The notes under the pieces were generated by a model. It was not told the DNA's origin. It did no database searches and was given only the letters and a program-made list of their open reading frames with translations. A stretch of DNA of 33,006 bases from JBMYZL01 sp965661765. GTDB taxonomy: Bacteria > Bacteroidota > Bacteroidia > Flavobacteriales_D > Sanyastnellaceae. The DNA lies in assembly GCA_965661765.1 (NCBI GenBank), contig CBFIFE010000030.1, forward strand, positions 1 through 33,006, in the 5' to 3' direction. Position 1 is the first letter of the stretch; every line of letters begins with the position of its first letter. This document shows, piece after piece, positions 25,814 to 33,006 of the stretch. The translations under genes and the position numbers were made by a program.

Positions 25814-26728
25814 TTAGGGGGTTTCGGGTTGGGTTTGGCTCACTTGCAAGGCCAAACCCGGGTCGTCAGAAATCAATCCATCCACCCCCCAGCCAATCAA
25901 TTCCGCCATCCGCTGCGGGTCGTTCACGGTCCAAGGAACCACGGCGACACCCAACTGATGCGCTGCAGCGATTTCCTCCGGGGACAACAGCACATGGTGC
26001 GGCGAATAGATGTCCGGTCGGAAGGAAAGCAGTGACAAGGCTTCGTTCACCGTGCGCTCCTCCTCCATCAGCCAAGCGGTGCGAACGCCGACCTGCGCGG
26101 CGTGCACAGCCTCGAGCACCTCAGCGGAAAACGACTGGACCGTGGTGCGATCGGTGATGCCCAGGCGCTGGATTTCGGCCAAAACCAAGCTGGCCGCGAC
26201 CCCTGCCTCGGGAAAGTGGACCCCCACCTCGGCGGCGTTGTGTTTGATTTCGATGTTGAACGCCACGGGCGGCAGCCCTTCAGGTCGCTCCCCCTCGGCC
26301 ATGGCGGCGGCGACCTCGGCCAGAGTCGGCTTGTGGGTGAGCATTCGCTGCTGATTGGGAAACCGCGGGTGGCCGTGGCGCCCACAGTCGCATTGTCGAA
26401 TGTCGGCGAGCGGCATGGGGTAAAGGGAACGCCGCGGTGCGCCGGACAATGCCTCGCCGTTGGGCCCCGTGCAAATGTCCGGGTTGAGCCAGGGCTCGTG
26501 GCTGACCACGATGTCCTTTGCTGAAGTCACGATCACATCGAGTTCGAGTGTGGTCACCCCGATGCCAGCGGCATACAGAAACCCGGGGATGCTGTTCTCC
26601 GGCCGCACGGCACGCGCCCCACGATGTCCTTGAATGTCAAGGAATCGCGGTTGAATTTCTGTGCATCCGGTCGGCAGCATCATGGCAGTTGTTGCAACGG
26701 CTGCAAAAAAGGCATTTCTCGTCAACAT
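25814..26728 (-). CDS. Glycerophosphodiester phosphodiesterase (lipoprotein)
   Basis: This 304-residue protein from ATG 26728 has a lipoprotein-like signal (MLTRNAFFAAVATTAMMLPTGC). The mature part opens with QGHRGARAVRPENSIPGF, the GDPD signature HRG..PENT with catalytic His and Arg. It continues with TTLELDVIVTSAKDIVVSHEP (the metal-binding E-x-D and second catalytic His), PVAFNIEIKHN (EIK) and a C-terminal VVPWTVNDPQRMAELIGWGVDGLISDDP (W-T-V-N and G-x-DG-I-(T/S)-D). Expected reaction: glycerophosphodiesters to sn-glycerol 3-phosphate plus alcohol, in the periplasm or at a membrane. It is divergent from the acyltransferase gene with only 31 bp between starts. The frame upstream to 26836 overlaps that gene and has no signal, so it was not used. 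Confidence in family is high; the exact substrate is open. Confidence 0.9.
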   Translation of the reverse strand: MLTRNAFFAAVATTAMMLPTGCTEIQPRFLDIQGHRGARAVRPENSIPGFLYAAGIGVTTLELDVIVTSAKDIVVSHEPWLNPDICTGPNGEALSGAPRRSLYPMPLADIRQCDCGRHGHPRFPNQQRMLTHKPTLAEVAAAMAEGERPEGLPPVAFNIEIKHNAAEVGVHFPEAGVAASLVLAEIQRLGITDRTTVQSFSAEVLEAVHAAQVGVRTAWLMEEERTVNEALSLLSFRPDIYSPHHVLLSPEEIAAAHQLGVAVVPWTVNDPQRMAELIGWGVDGLISDDPGLALQVSQTQPETP

Positions 26729-26759
26729 GGATGCGAAAAGTCGGTAATTTTCTGCTGCA
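26729..26759. promoter_or_regulatory. 31-bp divergent start region
   Basis: Only 31 bp separate the GDPD and acyltransferase start codons, so at least one promoter must lie inside or overlap the opposing gene. On the plus strand TAATTTTC (26745-26752) matches TAnnTTTG at all but the last base; no -33 element is seen. No clear minus-strand box is visible. Confidence 0.3.
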
Positions 26760-28532
26760 ATGAAAACGGATTTTCCATCCTTGAGCGGCTTGACAAAGTC
26801 CGACCTCGCGGCGATGCTGGGCACGGACATTCGCAATCCTTACGTCGGCATTTTGTTTCGATGGATTGGGGGGCGCAAATGGTCGCGGATGCAATGGCCG
26901 TCAGATGCAGACGCGGCTGTGCTCTCACGGCATTTGCTGCATGCGCTCCATGTTTCTGCCTCGCTGGTCGATTCCCACCCCGACGCCATTCCAGCAGATG
27001 GTCCGTTGGTGGTGGTGGCGAATCACCCCTTTGGTGCTGTGGACGCGCTGTTGCTTTTGGACCAAATCCACCCACACCGCCCCGATCTGCGCATCCTCGT
27101 GGACGACCAGGTCGTCGCCTTCGATCAGCTCGAACCTGCTTTGCTTCGTTGTCCCAAAGGGCCTGAAGGCCTGAGGGTTGCGCTGGGTCATTTGAAGACA
27201 GGTGGGGCACTGCTGGTGTTTCCGGCCGGTGAGGTCAGCCGGTTCAGTCGCGATTTGCGCACGGCAGCAGATGGCCGTTGGTCGCCGCTGGCGGCTTGGC
27301 TCCAGCGGATGTCCGGCGCGGCAGTGCTTCCGGTGTACATCGATGGGTTCGGTGTGGACATGACGCGCCTGTTCGAAGCGGTTCACCCTGGCCTGCGTCG
27401 GCTGCCCTTGGTCCACCGGCCTGCCCGGACGTTCCGGTCGCTCCGCACGTCCCAACGCGAAATCAAGCTGCGGATTGGCGGTGTGGTGCGGCACCGGGAT
27501 GTGGGCGCGTTGCAAGATTTGGATCAAGTCACCCGATTCCTGCGGGCAAAGACCTACGCCTTGGGGACTTCAGTGAAAGTCAAGCGAAAGTGGTTCGAGG
27601 CGGTTCGCCTGCGTGGAAAAACGGAGGAGCCCCTCGCGACACCTGTGGATCCGGCGGTTTTGCGCCGGGAACTGGCCGAATTGCCATCAGATGCCCTTCA
27701 ATTTGAACAGGGCGGATTCCAGTGTTTTGTCGCTGCGCACGAGGACATCCCAGCGATGATTCAGGAAATCGGTCGGTTGCGTGAAGCCACGTTCCGTGCA
27801 GTGGGGGAGGGGACAAATCACGCCATTGACCTCGATGAGTTTGATTGGCATTATCGGCACCTGATTTTGTGGGATGCAAAGGCTGGCGCCTTGGCCGGTG
27901 CGTACCGCGTCGGTCTGGGGCCGGAAATCATGGAGACGTATGGTCGAAAGGGCTTTTACACAAACACTTTGTTTCGTTATGCGCAGCCGTTCCGGCCGAT
28001 CCTTGCCCAGTCCTTGGAGCTGGGCCGATCCTTTGTGCCTGTGGCCTACCAGCGCCATCGCTTGCCGCTTTTTTTGTTGTGGAAAGGCATTTTGGTCCAA
28101 CTGCTCAAACACCCGGATTGCCGATACATCATCGGTCCTGTCACCATATCGAATCACTACAATCCGTTGTCGCGTTTGTTGATGATGCATTACGTGCGGG
28201 ATGCCGTTTTGCATGATGAGTTTGCCGGCCAAGTGAAACCAAGGCGCCCTTACCGTCCGAAGATCGCAGGTCGTCGACAGCAGGATCCGGAAGCGCTGAT
28301 TGCGAGCATCGGCGATGACATCAAGCGCCTCGACCGACTGGTGTCGGACATCGAGCCGGAGGGAATGCCTGTGCCCGTGCTGCTGAAGCGGTATTTGGCA
28401 CAAAACGCGCGAATTCTGGCGTTCAACCACGACCCAAAGTTCAACGACGCCCTCGATGGCTTCATGATTTTGGACCTCGAGGATTTGCCGGAAGAAACGA
28501 TGAGCAATTTGCAGCGCGCGTTCGAAACATAA
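26760..28532 (+). CDS. olsF: OlsF-type bifunctional acyltransferase (ornithine/aminolipid synthesis)
   Basis: This 590-residue protein has no signal peptide. The N-terminal half is a PlsC-like O-acyltransferase: VANHPFGAVD (88-95, an H-x5-D version of the acyltransferase box) and VFPAGEVSR (153-161). The C-terminal half (about 310-500) resembles the OlsB/GNAT-type N-acyltransferase: RLREATFRAVGEG, DLDEFDWHYRHLILWD, AGAYRVGLG, FYTNTLFRY, LELGRSFV, LLWKGI and HYNPLSR. This fusion and order match OlsF enzymes, which use fatty acyl groups and an amino acid (ornithine in characterised cases) to make a phosphorus-free membrane lipid. The amino acid cannot be read from sequence; glycine- or serine-based lipids are alternatives in Bacteroidota. 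Such lipids often replace phospholipids under phosphate limitation, in keeping with the adjacent GDPD and nucleotidase genes. Start ATG 26760. Confidence 0.8.
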   Translation: MKTDFPSLSGLTKSDLAAMLGTDIRNPYVGILFRWIGGRKWSRMQWPSDADAAVLSRHLLHALHVSASLVDSHPDAIPADGPLVVVANHPFGAVDALLLLDQIHPHRPDLRILVDDQVVAFDQLEPALLRCPKGPEGLRVALGHLKTGGALLVFPAGEVSRFSRDLRTAADGRWSPLAAWLQRMSGAAVLPVYIDGFGVDMTRLFEAVHPGLRRLPLVHRPARTFRSLRTSQREIKLRIGGVVRHRDVGALQDLDQVTRFLRAKTYALGTSVKVKRKWFEAVRLRGKTEEPLATPVDPAVLRRELAELPSDALQFEQGGFQCFVAAHEDIPAMIQEIGRLREATFRAVGEGTNHAIDLDEFDWHYRHLILWDAKAGALAGAYRVGLGPEIMETYGRKGFYTNTLFRYAQPFRPILAQSLELGRSFVPVAYQRHRLPLFLLWKGILVQLLKHPDCRYIIGPVTISNHYNPLSRLLMMHYVRDAVLHDEFAGQVKPRRPYRPKIAGRRQQDPEALIASIGDDIKRLDRLVSDIEPEGMPVPVLLKRYLAQNARILAFNHDPKFNDALDGFMILDLEDLPEETMSNLQRAFET

Positions 28533-28595
28533 GATTCGCTTTCCCTTGAAGTTGCCTTAATCTGCCCCGGAAAGGAAGGGCGTAGCTTGCTGTCA

Positions 28596-29402
28596 ATGAA
28601 CCGGCTGCTGGCGAGAAAATGGCTTCGAAAGGCCGCGATATTGGCGGGAAAGGCTGTGGCGCAACATCATCCGGGCAAGGCGCAGGCCACGGCGGTGCAG
28701 TCCCACGATTGGATTCATTTGGCCGAGCGCGCCGGGCATGCCAAATTCCTGAACACCCTGGGTGGTCCGTTTCCTTCCCAACCCATGAAGGATGGGCTTG
28801 GCCTTGTGCTTTCCACAGATGAGGAGTGGTGTTTTCGCTGGTTCGCGTTGGACGTTCCATCGACCTACCTTCGCGGTGGGCGTCAATGGATGACGGGGTG
28901 TGGCGTCCGTCGAATGGATGCTCAAGCGAACGATCCGGATGCTGTGTTCGATGTGATCGCGATTTACAGTGCAGCCGAGAACGCGTTGTACCATGCCAGC
29001 CGTGCCGAGGGCGATTGCCGCCGCAACACGAGTCTGCTGCGACCCGTCCATTCGGGCATCGCGCATGCTGCCGACATGCGCACAGGCCTGCTGGTGGCGG
29101 ATGGTGCTGTGGCATCGCCTGAGGTTTGGGCGCAGTTCTTGGACGTTTTTCCTCAATCGAAATGGGCGCCGTTGGTGGCTGGGCCTTTTGAGGCGTGTGT
29201 GGCTTTGGCGCAAGGCCAAATCGATGCGCTCCTCGTTCCTGAGCCTCTCCTCCAAGAGGAACTCGTGCAACTTGGGTTGTCGTTTGCTGCGTGTGCAGGC
29301 ATCCAATGCGCTTCCGGCCCTGGATTCTCGCTTTTTGCGCACGGTTCTGTCCTGAAAGCCATCAGGGGAACCACTGTGCGCAAAGCCCAGTCGTTCCCCT
29401 GA
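28596..29402 (+). CDS. Hypothetical protein, possibly a degenerate inositol-monophosphatase-like pseudoenzyme
   Basis: This 268-residue protein (from ATG 28596; a TTG at 28587 lies 6 nt after the purine-rich AAAGGAAGGG and is an alternative start) has no signal peptide. I do not recognise it with certainty. Its layout resembles inositol monophosphatase family proteins: an Ala-rich N-terminal helix (AAILAGKAVA), FRWFALDVPSTYLRGGRQWMTGCGV (80-104) where the family has the metal-binding DPxDGTxNF and a following strand, and GPFEACVALAQGQIDALLVPE (196-216) where the family has GSxALDLAxVAxGRxDA. If so, the key DPxDGT residues are gone (LDVPST) and the protein would be catalytically dead or altered. 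It lies 63 bp after the acyltransferase gene, same strand, and may share its transcript. Confidence 0.6.
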   Translation: MNRLLARKWLRKAAILAGKAVAQHHPGKAQATAVQSHDWIHLAERAGHAKFLNTLGGPFPSQPMKDGLGLVLSTDEEWCFRWFALDVPSTYLRGGRQWMTGCGVRRMDAQANDPDAVFDVIAIYSAAENALYHASRAEGDCRRNTSLLRPVHSGIAHAADMRTGLLVADGAVASPEVWAQFLDVFPQSKWAPLVAGPFEACVALAQGQIDALLVPEPLLQEELVQLGLSFAACAGIQCASGPGFSLFAHGSVLKAIRGTTVRKAQSFP

Positions 29403-29412
29403 TGTTTCTTTC

Positions 29413-29432
29413 TTGAACGGTTTGCCGTTCGA
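29413..29432. terminator. Short hairpin between convergent stops
   Basis: GAACGG (29415-29420) and CCGTTC (29425-29430) form a 6-bp stem with a TTTG loop, extendable by one wobble and one A-T pair. It sits in the 34-bp gap between the stops of convergent genes. Neither strand has a good U-tract, so its strength as a terminator is doubtful. Confidence 0.4.
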
Positions 29433-29436
29433 ATGC

Positions 29437-30453
29437 TCAGTCCGCTGTTTGTTCGAAACGGAGCAAGTACGAGTAATCGTAAATGCTCTCCTCGTTGTAT
29501 TCCCGGAATTGGTACGCTTGCAAGTCATCCAATTCCAGTTCCAAAACCTTCCAGTAGATGTCCAGAGCCTTTTCCACTTCACTGTACGTCCGGACAAGCG
29601 TGATGTTCATGTTGTCCGCGTACCAAGTCAACACAGCCTCATCATCCGCGCCTGAGGCGATGGCACCGATCAGCAGGTCTGCGGAGATGCCGTAGACTTC
29701 CATCAAGGCATCGGTCAGCATGGGGTCGTTCCAGCCCGAGATGGCGGCATCCACTTCGTTGTATGTCACGTTCACCCCATATTCGTCGGCCATCCCTGCA
29801 ATGATGCCTTCAAAATCATCCGCGCTTTCGATGATGCCTTCGCCCAGCAGGTCGTTGATGAAGTCGCCCATCGATGCGGAAACGTCATCGCCTGTGGCGT
29901 AATCAAAAAACGGGCTGCCCCCGGTGTAGGTCCATTGGGTGAAGTCGTTCATGAGCTGTTCGACAAACGGTCGGGTGGCCTCTGTGATGTCCACCAAGGT
30001 TCCCGCCTCGAACAAGAAAGTGTCGGGCGTCATGAGCGTGCCAAGCATGCCCAAAACGTCTTCCGTCAAATCCGTGGTGTCATCGGCGAAGAAAAATGGG
30101 CCTGTGGGTTTCAGGAAGGTTACATCGAGGTGGAGGACACTTTTGTCGTCATTGAACGCCCAGCTCCCCTCATAAACGAGTTCTTCACCGATGTTCGTTA
30201 AGGTGGCGCTGTTGTCATCCCGAAACTCCGCTGTCAATCGGAGGTTGTTCGAACCGAGCAGTTCGGTCACATTCGTGTCCGCATCGACACCGACTTCTTG
30301 AACGCGCACAGCGGTCCAAGTGCCGAGCAATCGCTTTTCGGGGCTCCGCAGGTGCAGCAAAGATCCGTTTTGCTCATATTTTTTGCATCCACCCAGCGCT
30401 GCAATCAAGCCGAGCGCAAGGGCCAAAATCATGTGGGTTCGCATGTTTTGCAT
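29437..30453 (-). CDS. Lipoprotein with lipocalin-like N-terminus, partner of TonB-dependent receptor
   Basis: This 338-residue protein (MQNMRTHM..., ATG 30453; inner Mets at 30444 and 30432 are alternatives) has lipobox ALGGC (Cys23) followed by KKYE. After the lipobox, SPEKRLLGTWTAVRVQEVGVD and GSWAFNDDKSVLHLDV resemble the opening strands of Bacteroidota lipocalin-like lipoprotein domains. The second half is strongly acidic and helix-rich (GMADEYGVNVTYNEVDAAISGW, EKALDIYWKVLELELDDL). It begins 29 nt after the receptor gene's stop, so it is probably in the same operon and on the same outer membrane. Its ligand and function are unknown. It is not a typical SusD: there are no TPR-like signature motifs and it is too short. 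Confidence 0.75.
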   Translation of the reverse strand: MQNMRTHMILALALGLIAALGGCKKYEQNGSLLHLRSPEKRLLGTWTAVRVQEVGVDADTNVTELLGSNNLRLTAEFRDDNSATLTNIGEELVYEGSWAFNDDKSVLHLDVTFLKPTGPFFFADDTTDLTEDVLGMLGTLMTPDTFLFEAGTLVDITEATRPFVEQLMNDFTQWTYTGGSPFFDYATGDDVSASMGDFINDLLGEGIIESADDFEGIIAGMADEYGVNVTYNEVDAAISGWNDPMLTDALMEVYGISADLLIGAIASGADDEAVLTWYADNMNITLVRTYSEVEKALDIYWKVLELELDDLQAYQFREYNEESIYDYSYLLRFEQTAD

Positions 30454-30482
30454 GTTGAGTGAAGTGAGGGTCGTGTTGGGAA

Positions 30483-33006
30483 TCAAATGCGGTAAGACAC
30501 TGTCATGGAGTAGTTCCGGCCAGCAGTGTTGGAAAGCCAATCGTACAGCTGATCTTGGAACAGGTAGGTTTTCCGATCCACGGGGTTCAGCAAGTTCGTG
30601 GCGCGAAGACGCACTGCGATGTGATCGCCAAACTGCTTGGTCATCAAGAAGTCCAACGAAGGGGTCGGCTGTTGATAGATGTCCGGCAGGCCGCCGTTTG
30701 TGGTCAGAATGAGTTTTTCACCTTGCACATTGAATGCGACAGTCGCGTTGAACTTTGCGCTGTCGTTGCTGTAGGTCAGCATGGAGTTGATGATGTATGG
30801 GCTTTGGCCAAACAAGGGCCGCGTCGCCGGGTGCATCGGATCCGTGTTGCGAATCACGTTCAGTTCTTCCTCGAAAATCGCGGTCCGGCTCCGGATGAAG
30901 GTCAGGTTCGCCGACAGGGTGAAATCAGACAACTTTTCGGACACCGAACCGAGGTTTTTCCGGCCCTCGAGCTCGAGGCCGATGACATTTGCGTACGGCA
31001 CATTCGACCACGTGTACTCTGTGTTCACGGCCTCCAAGACGGTGGTTTGTTCGATTGGGTCAGTAAACCGCTTGTAGAACAAGCTCGCGCTCAGGACTTC
31101 TCCGAGGTCGGGGTAGCGCTCCAGTCGAATGTCGAAGTTGTCCACTTTCGTCCCATCGAGCAAGGGGTTTCCTTTCAAAACCTCCAAGGTCTCGAAGTCA
31201 AATCCGCGGAAAGGGGACTTCTCGCGAAAAACGGGGCGGGCGATGGTCCGGCTGTAGGCAAATCGCGCATTTGTGACTTTGATGGCGTCGTCTTCACTCA
31301 GTTGCCAGGTCAGGTTCAGAGAAGGCATCCAATCCGTCTCCTGCAATCCGCCTTCAAGCCGGGCCGTCTCTTGTGGCGTCAGGTCAGAGACGAGATCGAG
31401 CTTTTTCGACCGAATCACCATATCCGTTGTTTCCACACGAATCCCCGCATTCAACCGCACCCGTTGGCTGAGGTACGAGTCGAACATGGCATAACCGCCG
31501 AAGACGTTCATGTTGCCTTCGTCTGTGTTGATCAAGTCGGTCAGCAGCAAGGTTTGGACAAACTGCCCGCCACGGCTGATGGTCATGTTGTCATCGCTGA
31601 AGAACTCGCCCAAATCGCCGTTGTAGAATTGGGTGTTCTGCGCCATGCCGAACACGCTTTCTGCATGCTCCCGCTTGGTGTTGACGTAGGACAACCCCCC
31701 GCTGATCTTCGAGTCGAGGTCCCGCTCCGTGAGAATGGGTTGCGTGTAGTGGACTTTCGCATCGAATTTGGATTCATCGAGCTGACGGAAGTACCGCGTG
31801 GGGGAGGGGTAGAAGGATTGATTGATGGAATACACCGTGTCCACGTTCACGGGAATTGAGAAATCAGCGACAGCCAAACCATCGTTGTTCAACGCCTCAA
31901 TCAACGCATCGGGGTCGTTCGCCCAGTTCTCGGGAATCTGACCATCGTCAATCAGTTCGTTGATGAGTTCGAGGGCGTCTGCGGTCAGATCTGAGCCATC
32001 CGCAGCGGTGAAACTCGCCAGCGAATCGACAGTGGTCAAACGCTCAGAGAAGTTGTTGTAGAAGACCTTCAGGTCGGGTGTCTCCATCCGTCCCTTGGAG
32101 TAGGACAGCGTCCACTGCAATTGGCCGTCCACGGCGGGCATGAAGTGTTCACCCCGCGCTTGATAGATGTTCAGGCGTCGGCCCTCGTACCGCTGGGTTC
32201 GCTGCTCCTGCATCTCGTCGGTGTCGATGGGGTTGACCCCCAACAAATAGCGGGAGGTGTTCTGCCCAGAAATGTTGGGCATGGCCATCAATGACACCTT
32301 GTTGAATTCGTTCACTTTGTAGCTCAAATTCAACAACGCATTCCAATAGACCTGCTCGGTGCTCCGCTCGTCGGTGAATTGCTTGAGCATCTGCATCTCA
32401 TCGGAAGTTTCGATGCTGCCTGCATTGTATCGGCCGTATTCTCCACCGGAGTAGTATCGGCTGCTCATTTTGTATTGGAAGCCGAAAAGATAGCCGAGTG
32501 GGCGACCGAGAAATTTGGTTTGGTTGCCAAAACTGAGGCTGTGGCTCATGTCCATCGGCGCCACGCGGGAAGTGTTCTCCCACGTTTTTGTGAAGCTCTT
32601 GCCAATGTCGCTGAGGGCGGCGTTGTTTTCTACGCTCAGCGGGATCATGCCATGGGTTTCCAAACTGTCAACGGTGATGCCCAGGCTGTTCACCACACTG
32701 CCGATGGTGTTGCCAGCGCCGATGTCGCTGCAGTCGTCGATGCCGAGGTTGGCCAGTTCATCTCCATACCCCATGTACACCAAACCCTCATAAAAGCAGG
32801 GCATCTGAATGTTCGGCCATGCTTCACTCGTCAAACCATCAACAGCGCCTGGCATGCCCCGGAAGCCATCATCGTACCCCAGCCAATCTGTGCTGCTTCG
32901 CTGGGAGCTGATGATGTTCTTGAAGGTGGTTTGGGAGTTGATGCCCAGGGAAGTGCTGTAATTGAAAGTGAAGGTTTCAGGAAAATCCTTTGTGATGACA
33001 TTCAAG
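30483..33006 (-). CDS. TonB-dependent outer-membrane receptor (N-terminal part outside window)
   Basis: The last 841 residues are visible. The frame is open to the window edge and the first codon shown encodes Leu, so the start, signal peptide and most of the plug domain are missing. The visible part begins LNVITKDFPETFTFNYSTSLGIN, matching the plug/barrel boundary '(G/V)xNxITKDFPD' of Bacteroidota receptors. The rest is a beta-barrel with alternating strands and large loops: NIYQARGEHFMPAVDGQLQW, LDSKISGGLSYVN, LNAGIRVETTDMVI, FAYSRTIARPVFREKSPF, LLDGTKVDNFDIRLERY, VRLRATNLLNPVDRKTY. It ends in the barrel strand NYSMTVSYRI. The substrate cannot be inferred, and no SusD gene follows; a lipoprotein gene does. 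Confidence 0.9.
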   Translation of the reverse strand, partial: LNVITKDFPETFTFNYSTSLGINSQTTFKNIISSQRSSTDWLGYDDGFRGMPGAVDGLTSEAWPNIQMPCFYEGLVYMGYGDELANLGIDDCSDIGAGNTIGSVVNSLGITVDSLETHGMIPLSVENNAALSDIGKSFTKTWENTSRVAPMDMSHSLSFGNQTKFLGRPLGYLFGFQYKMSSRYYSGGEYGRYNAGSIETSDEMQMLKQFTDERSTEQVYWNALLNLSYKVNEFNKVSLMAMPNISGQNTSRYLLGVNPIDTDEMQEQRTQRYEGRRLNIYQARGEHFMPAVDGQLQWTLSYSKGRMETPDLKVFYNNFSERLTTVDSLASFTAADGSDLTADALELINELIDDGQIPENWANDPDALIEALNNDGLAVADFSIPVNVDTVYSINQSFYPSPTRYFRQLDESKFDAKVHYTQPILTERDLDSKISGGLSYVNTKREHAESVFGMAQNTQFYNGDLGEFFSDDNMTISRGGQFVQTLLLTDLINTDEGNMNVFGGYAMFDSYLSQRVRLNAGIRVETTDMVIRSKKLDLVSDLTPQETARLEGGLQETDWMPSLNLTWQLSEDDAIKVTNARFAYSRTIARPVFREKSPFRGFDFETLEVLKGNPLLDGTKVDNFDIRLERYPDLGEVLSASLFYKRFTDPIEQTTVLEAVNTEYTWSNVPYANVIGLELEGRKNLGSVSEKLSDFTLSANLTFIRSRTAIFEEELNVIRNTDPMHPATRPLFGQSPYIINSMLTYSNDSAKFNATVAFNVQGEKLILTTNGGLPDIYQQPTPSLDFLMTKQFGDHIAVRLRATNLLNPVDRKTYLFQDQLYDWLSNTAGRNYSMTVSYRI

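Noticed and set aside
29437..30453. SusD-like partner of the TonB-dependent receptor
   Set aside because: The protein is too short, lacks SusD-type helical repeat signatures, and opens with a lipocalin-like segment.
30555..31859. 434-codon plus-strand frame opposite the TonB-dependent receptor
   Set aside because: The receptor frame is intact and well matched on the minus strand; the plus-strand product shows no domain or start signals.

Overview
The window looks like a chromosomal segment of a GC-rich, probably marine member of the Bacteroidota (Flavobacteriales-like). The evidence is a gliding-motility/type IX secretion (T9SS) type-B C-terminal domain beside a PorP/SprF-like protein, several Bacteroidota-style lipoproteins, a TonB-dependent receptor, a TAnnTTTG-type promoter box, a probable OlsF-type ornithine-lipid synthase and very large Cys-rich 'CNYD' repeat exoproteins. 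No species can be named from this alone. Genes are dense, no stretch over 300 bp lacks a gene, and I saw no rRNA, tRNA, CRISPR or insertion sequence.

Layout. (1) 2-8329 (+): the 3' part of a giant secreted repeat protein with about 54 Cys-rich CNYD motifs, TSP3-like Asp-rich loops, two copies of an unrecognised ~190-residue domain and two dockerin-like motifs at the C-terminus. It ends at a strong, probably bidirectional terminator. (2) 8421-17226 (-): a tightly packed seven-gene operon. In transcription order it encodes a DUF1549-like lipoprotein, a small lipoprotein with a similar motif, a Tat-exported DUF1501/alkaline-phosphatase-fold protein, a lipoprotein with a CX4CH haem-like motif, a small lipoprotein, a 1.2-kilo-residue CUB/Ig-like protein with a T9SS type-B C-terminal domain, and a PorP/SprF-like outer-membrane partner. 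Most junctions overlap by 1-17 nt. (3) 17368-18570 (+): a divergent, secreted beta-propeller protein with a weak T9SS-like tail. (4) 18747-25745 (+): a 2332-residue multidomain exoprotein with LTD, 5'-nucleotidase, beta-sandwich, OB-fold and choice-of-anchor-I domains and a dockerin-like tail. (5) 25814-26728 (-) a glycerophosphodiester phosphodiesterase, divergent from 26760-28532 (+) an OlsF-type fused acyltransferase, followed by 28596-29402 (+), which resembles a degenerate inositol monophosphatase. (6) 29437-33006 (-): a TonB-dependent receptor (5' end outside the window) and a downstream lipoprotein.

Two themes stand out. The 8.4-17.2 kb operon appears to be a Bacteroidota relative of the DUF1549/DUF1553-DUF1501-cytochrome clusters known from Planctomycetes, here joined to a T9SS type-B surface protein and its PorP/SprF partner; this is the best candidate for an undescribed system. 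The 18.7-28.5 kb block groups three functions expected under phosphorus limitation: extracellular nucleotide hydrolysis, glycerophosphodiester hydrolysis and synthesis of a phosphorus-free aminolipid.
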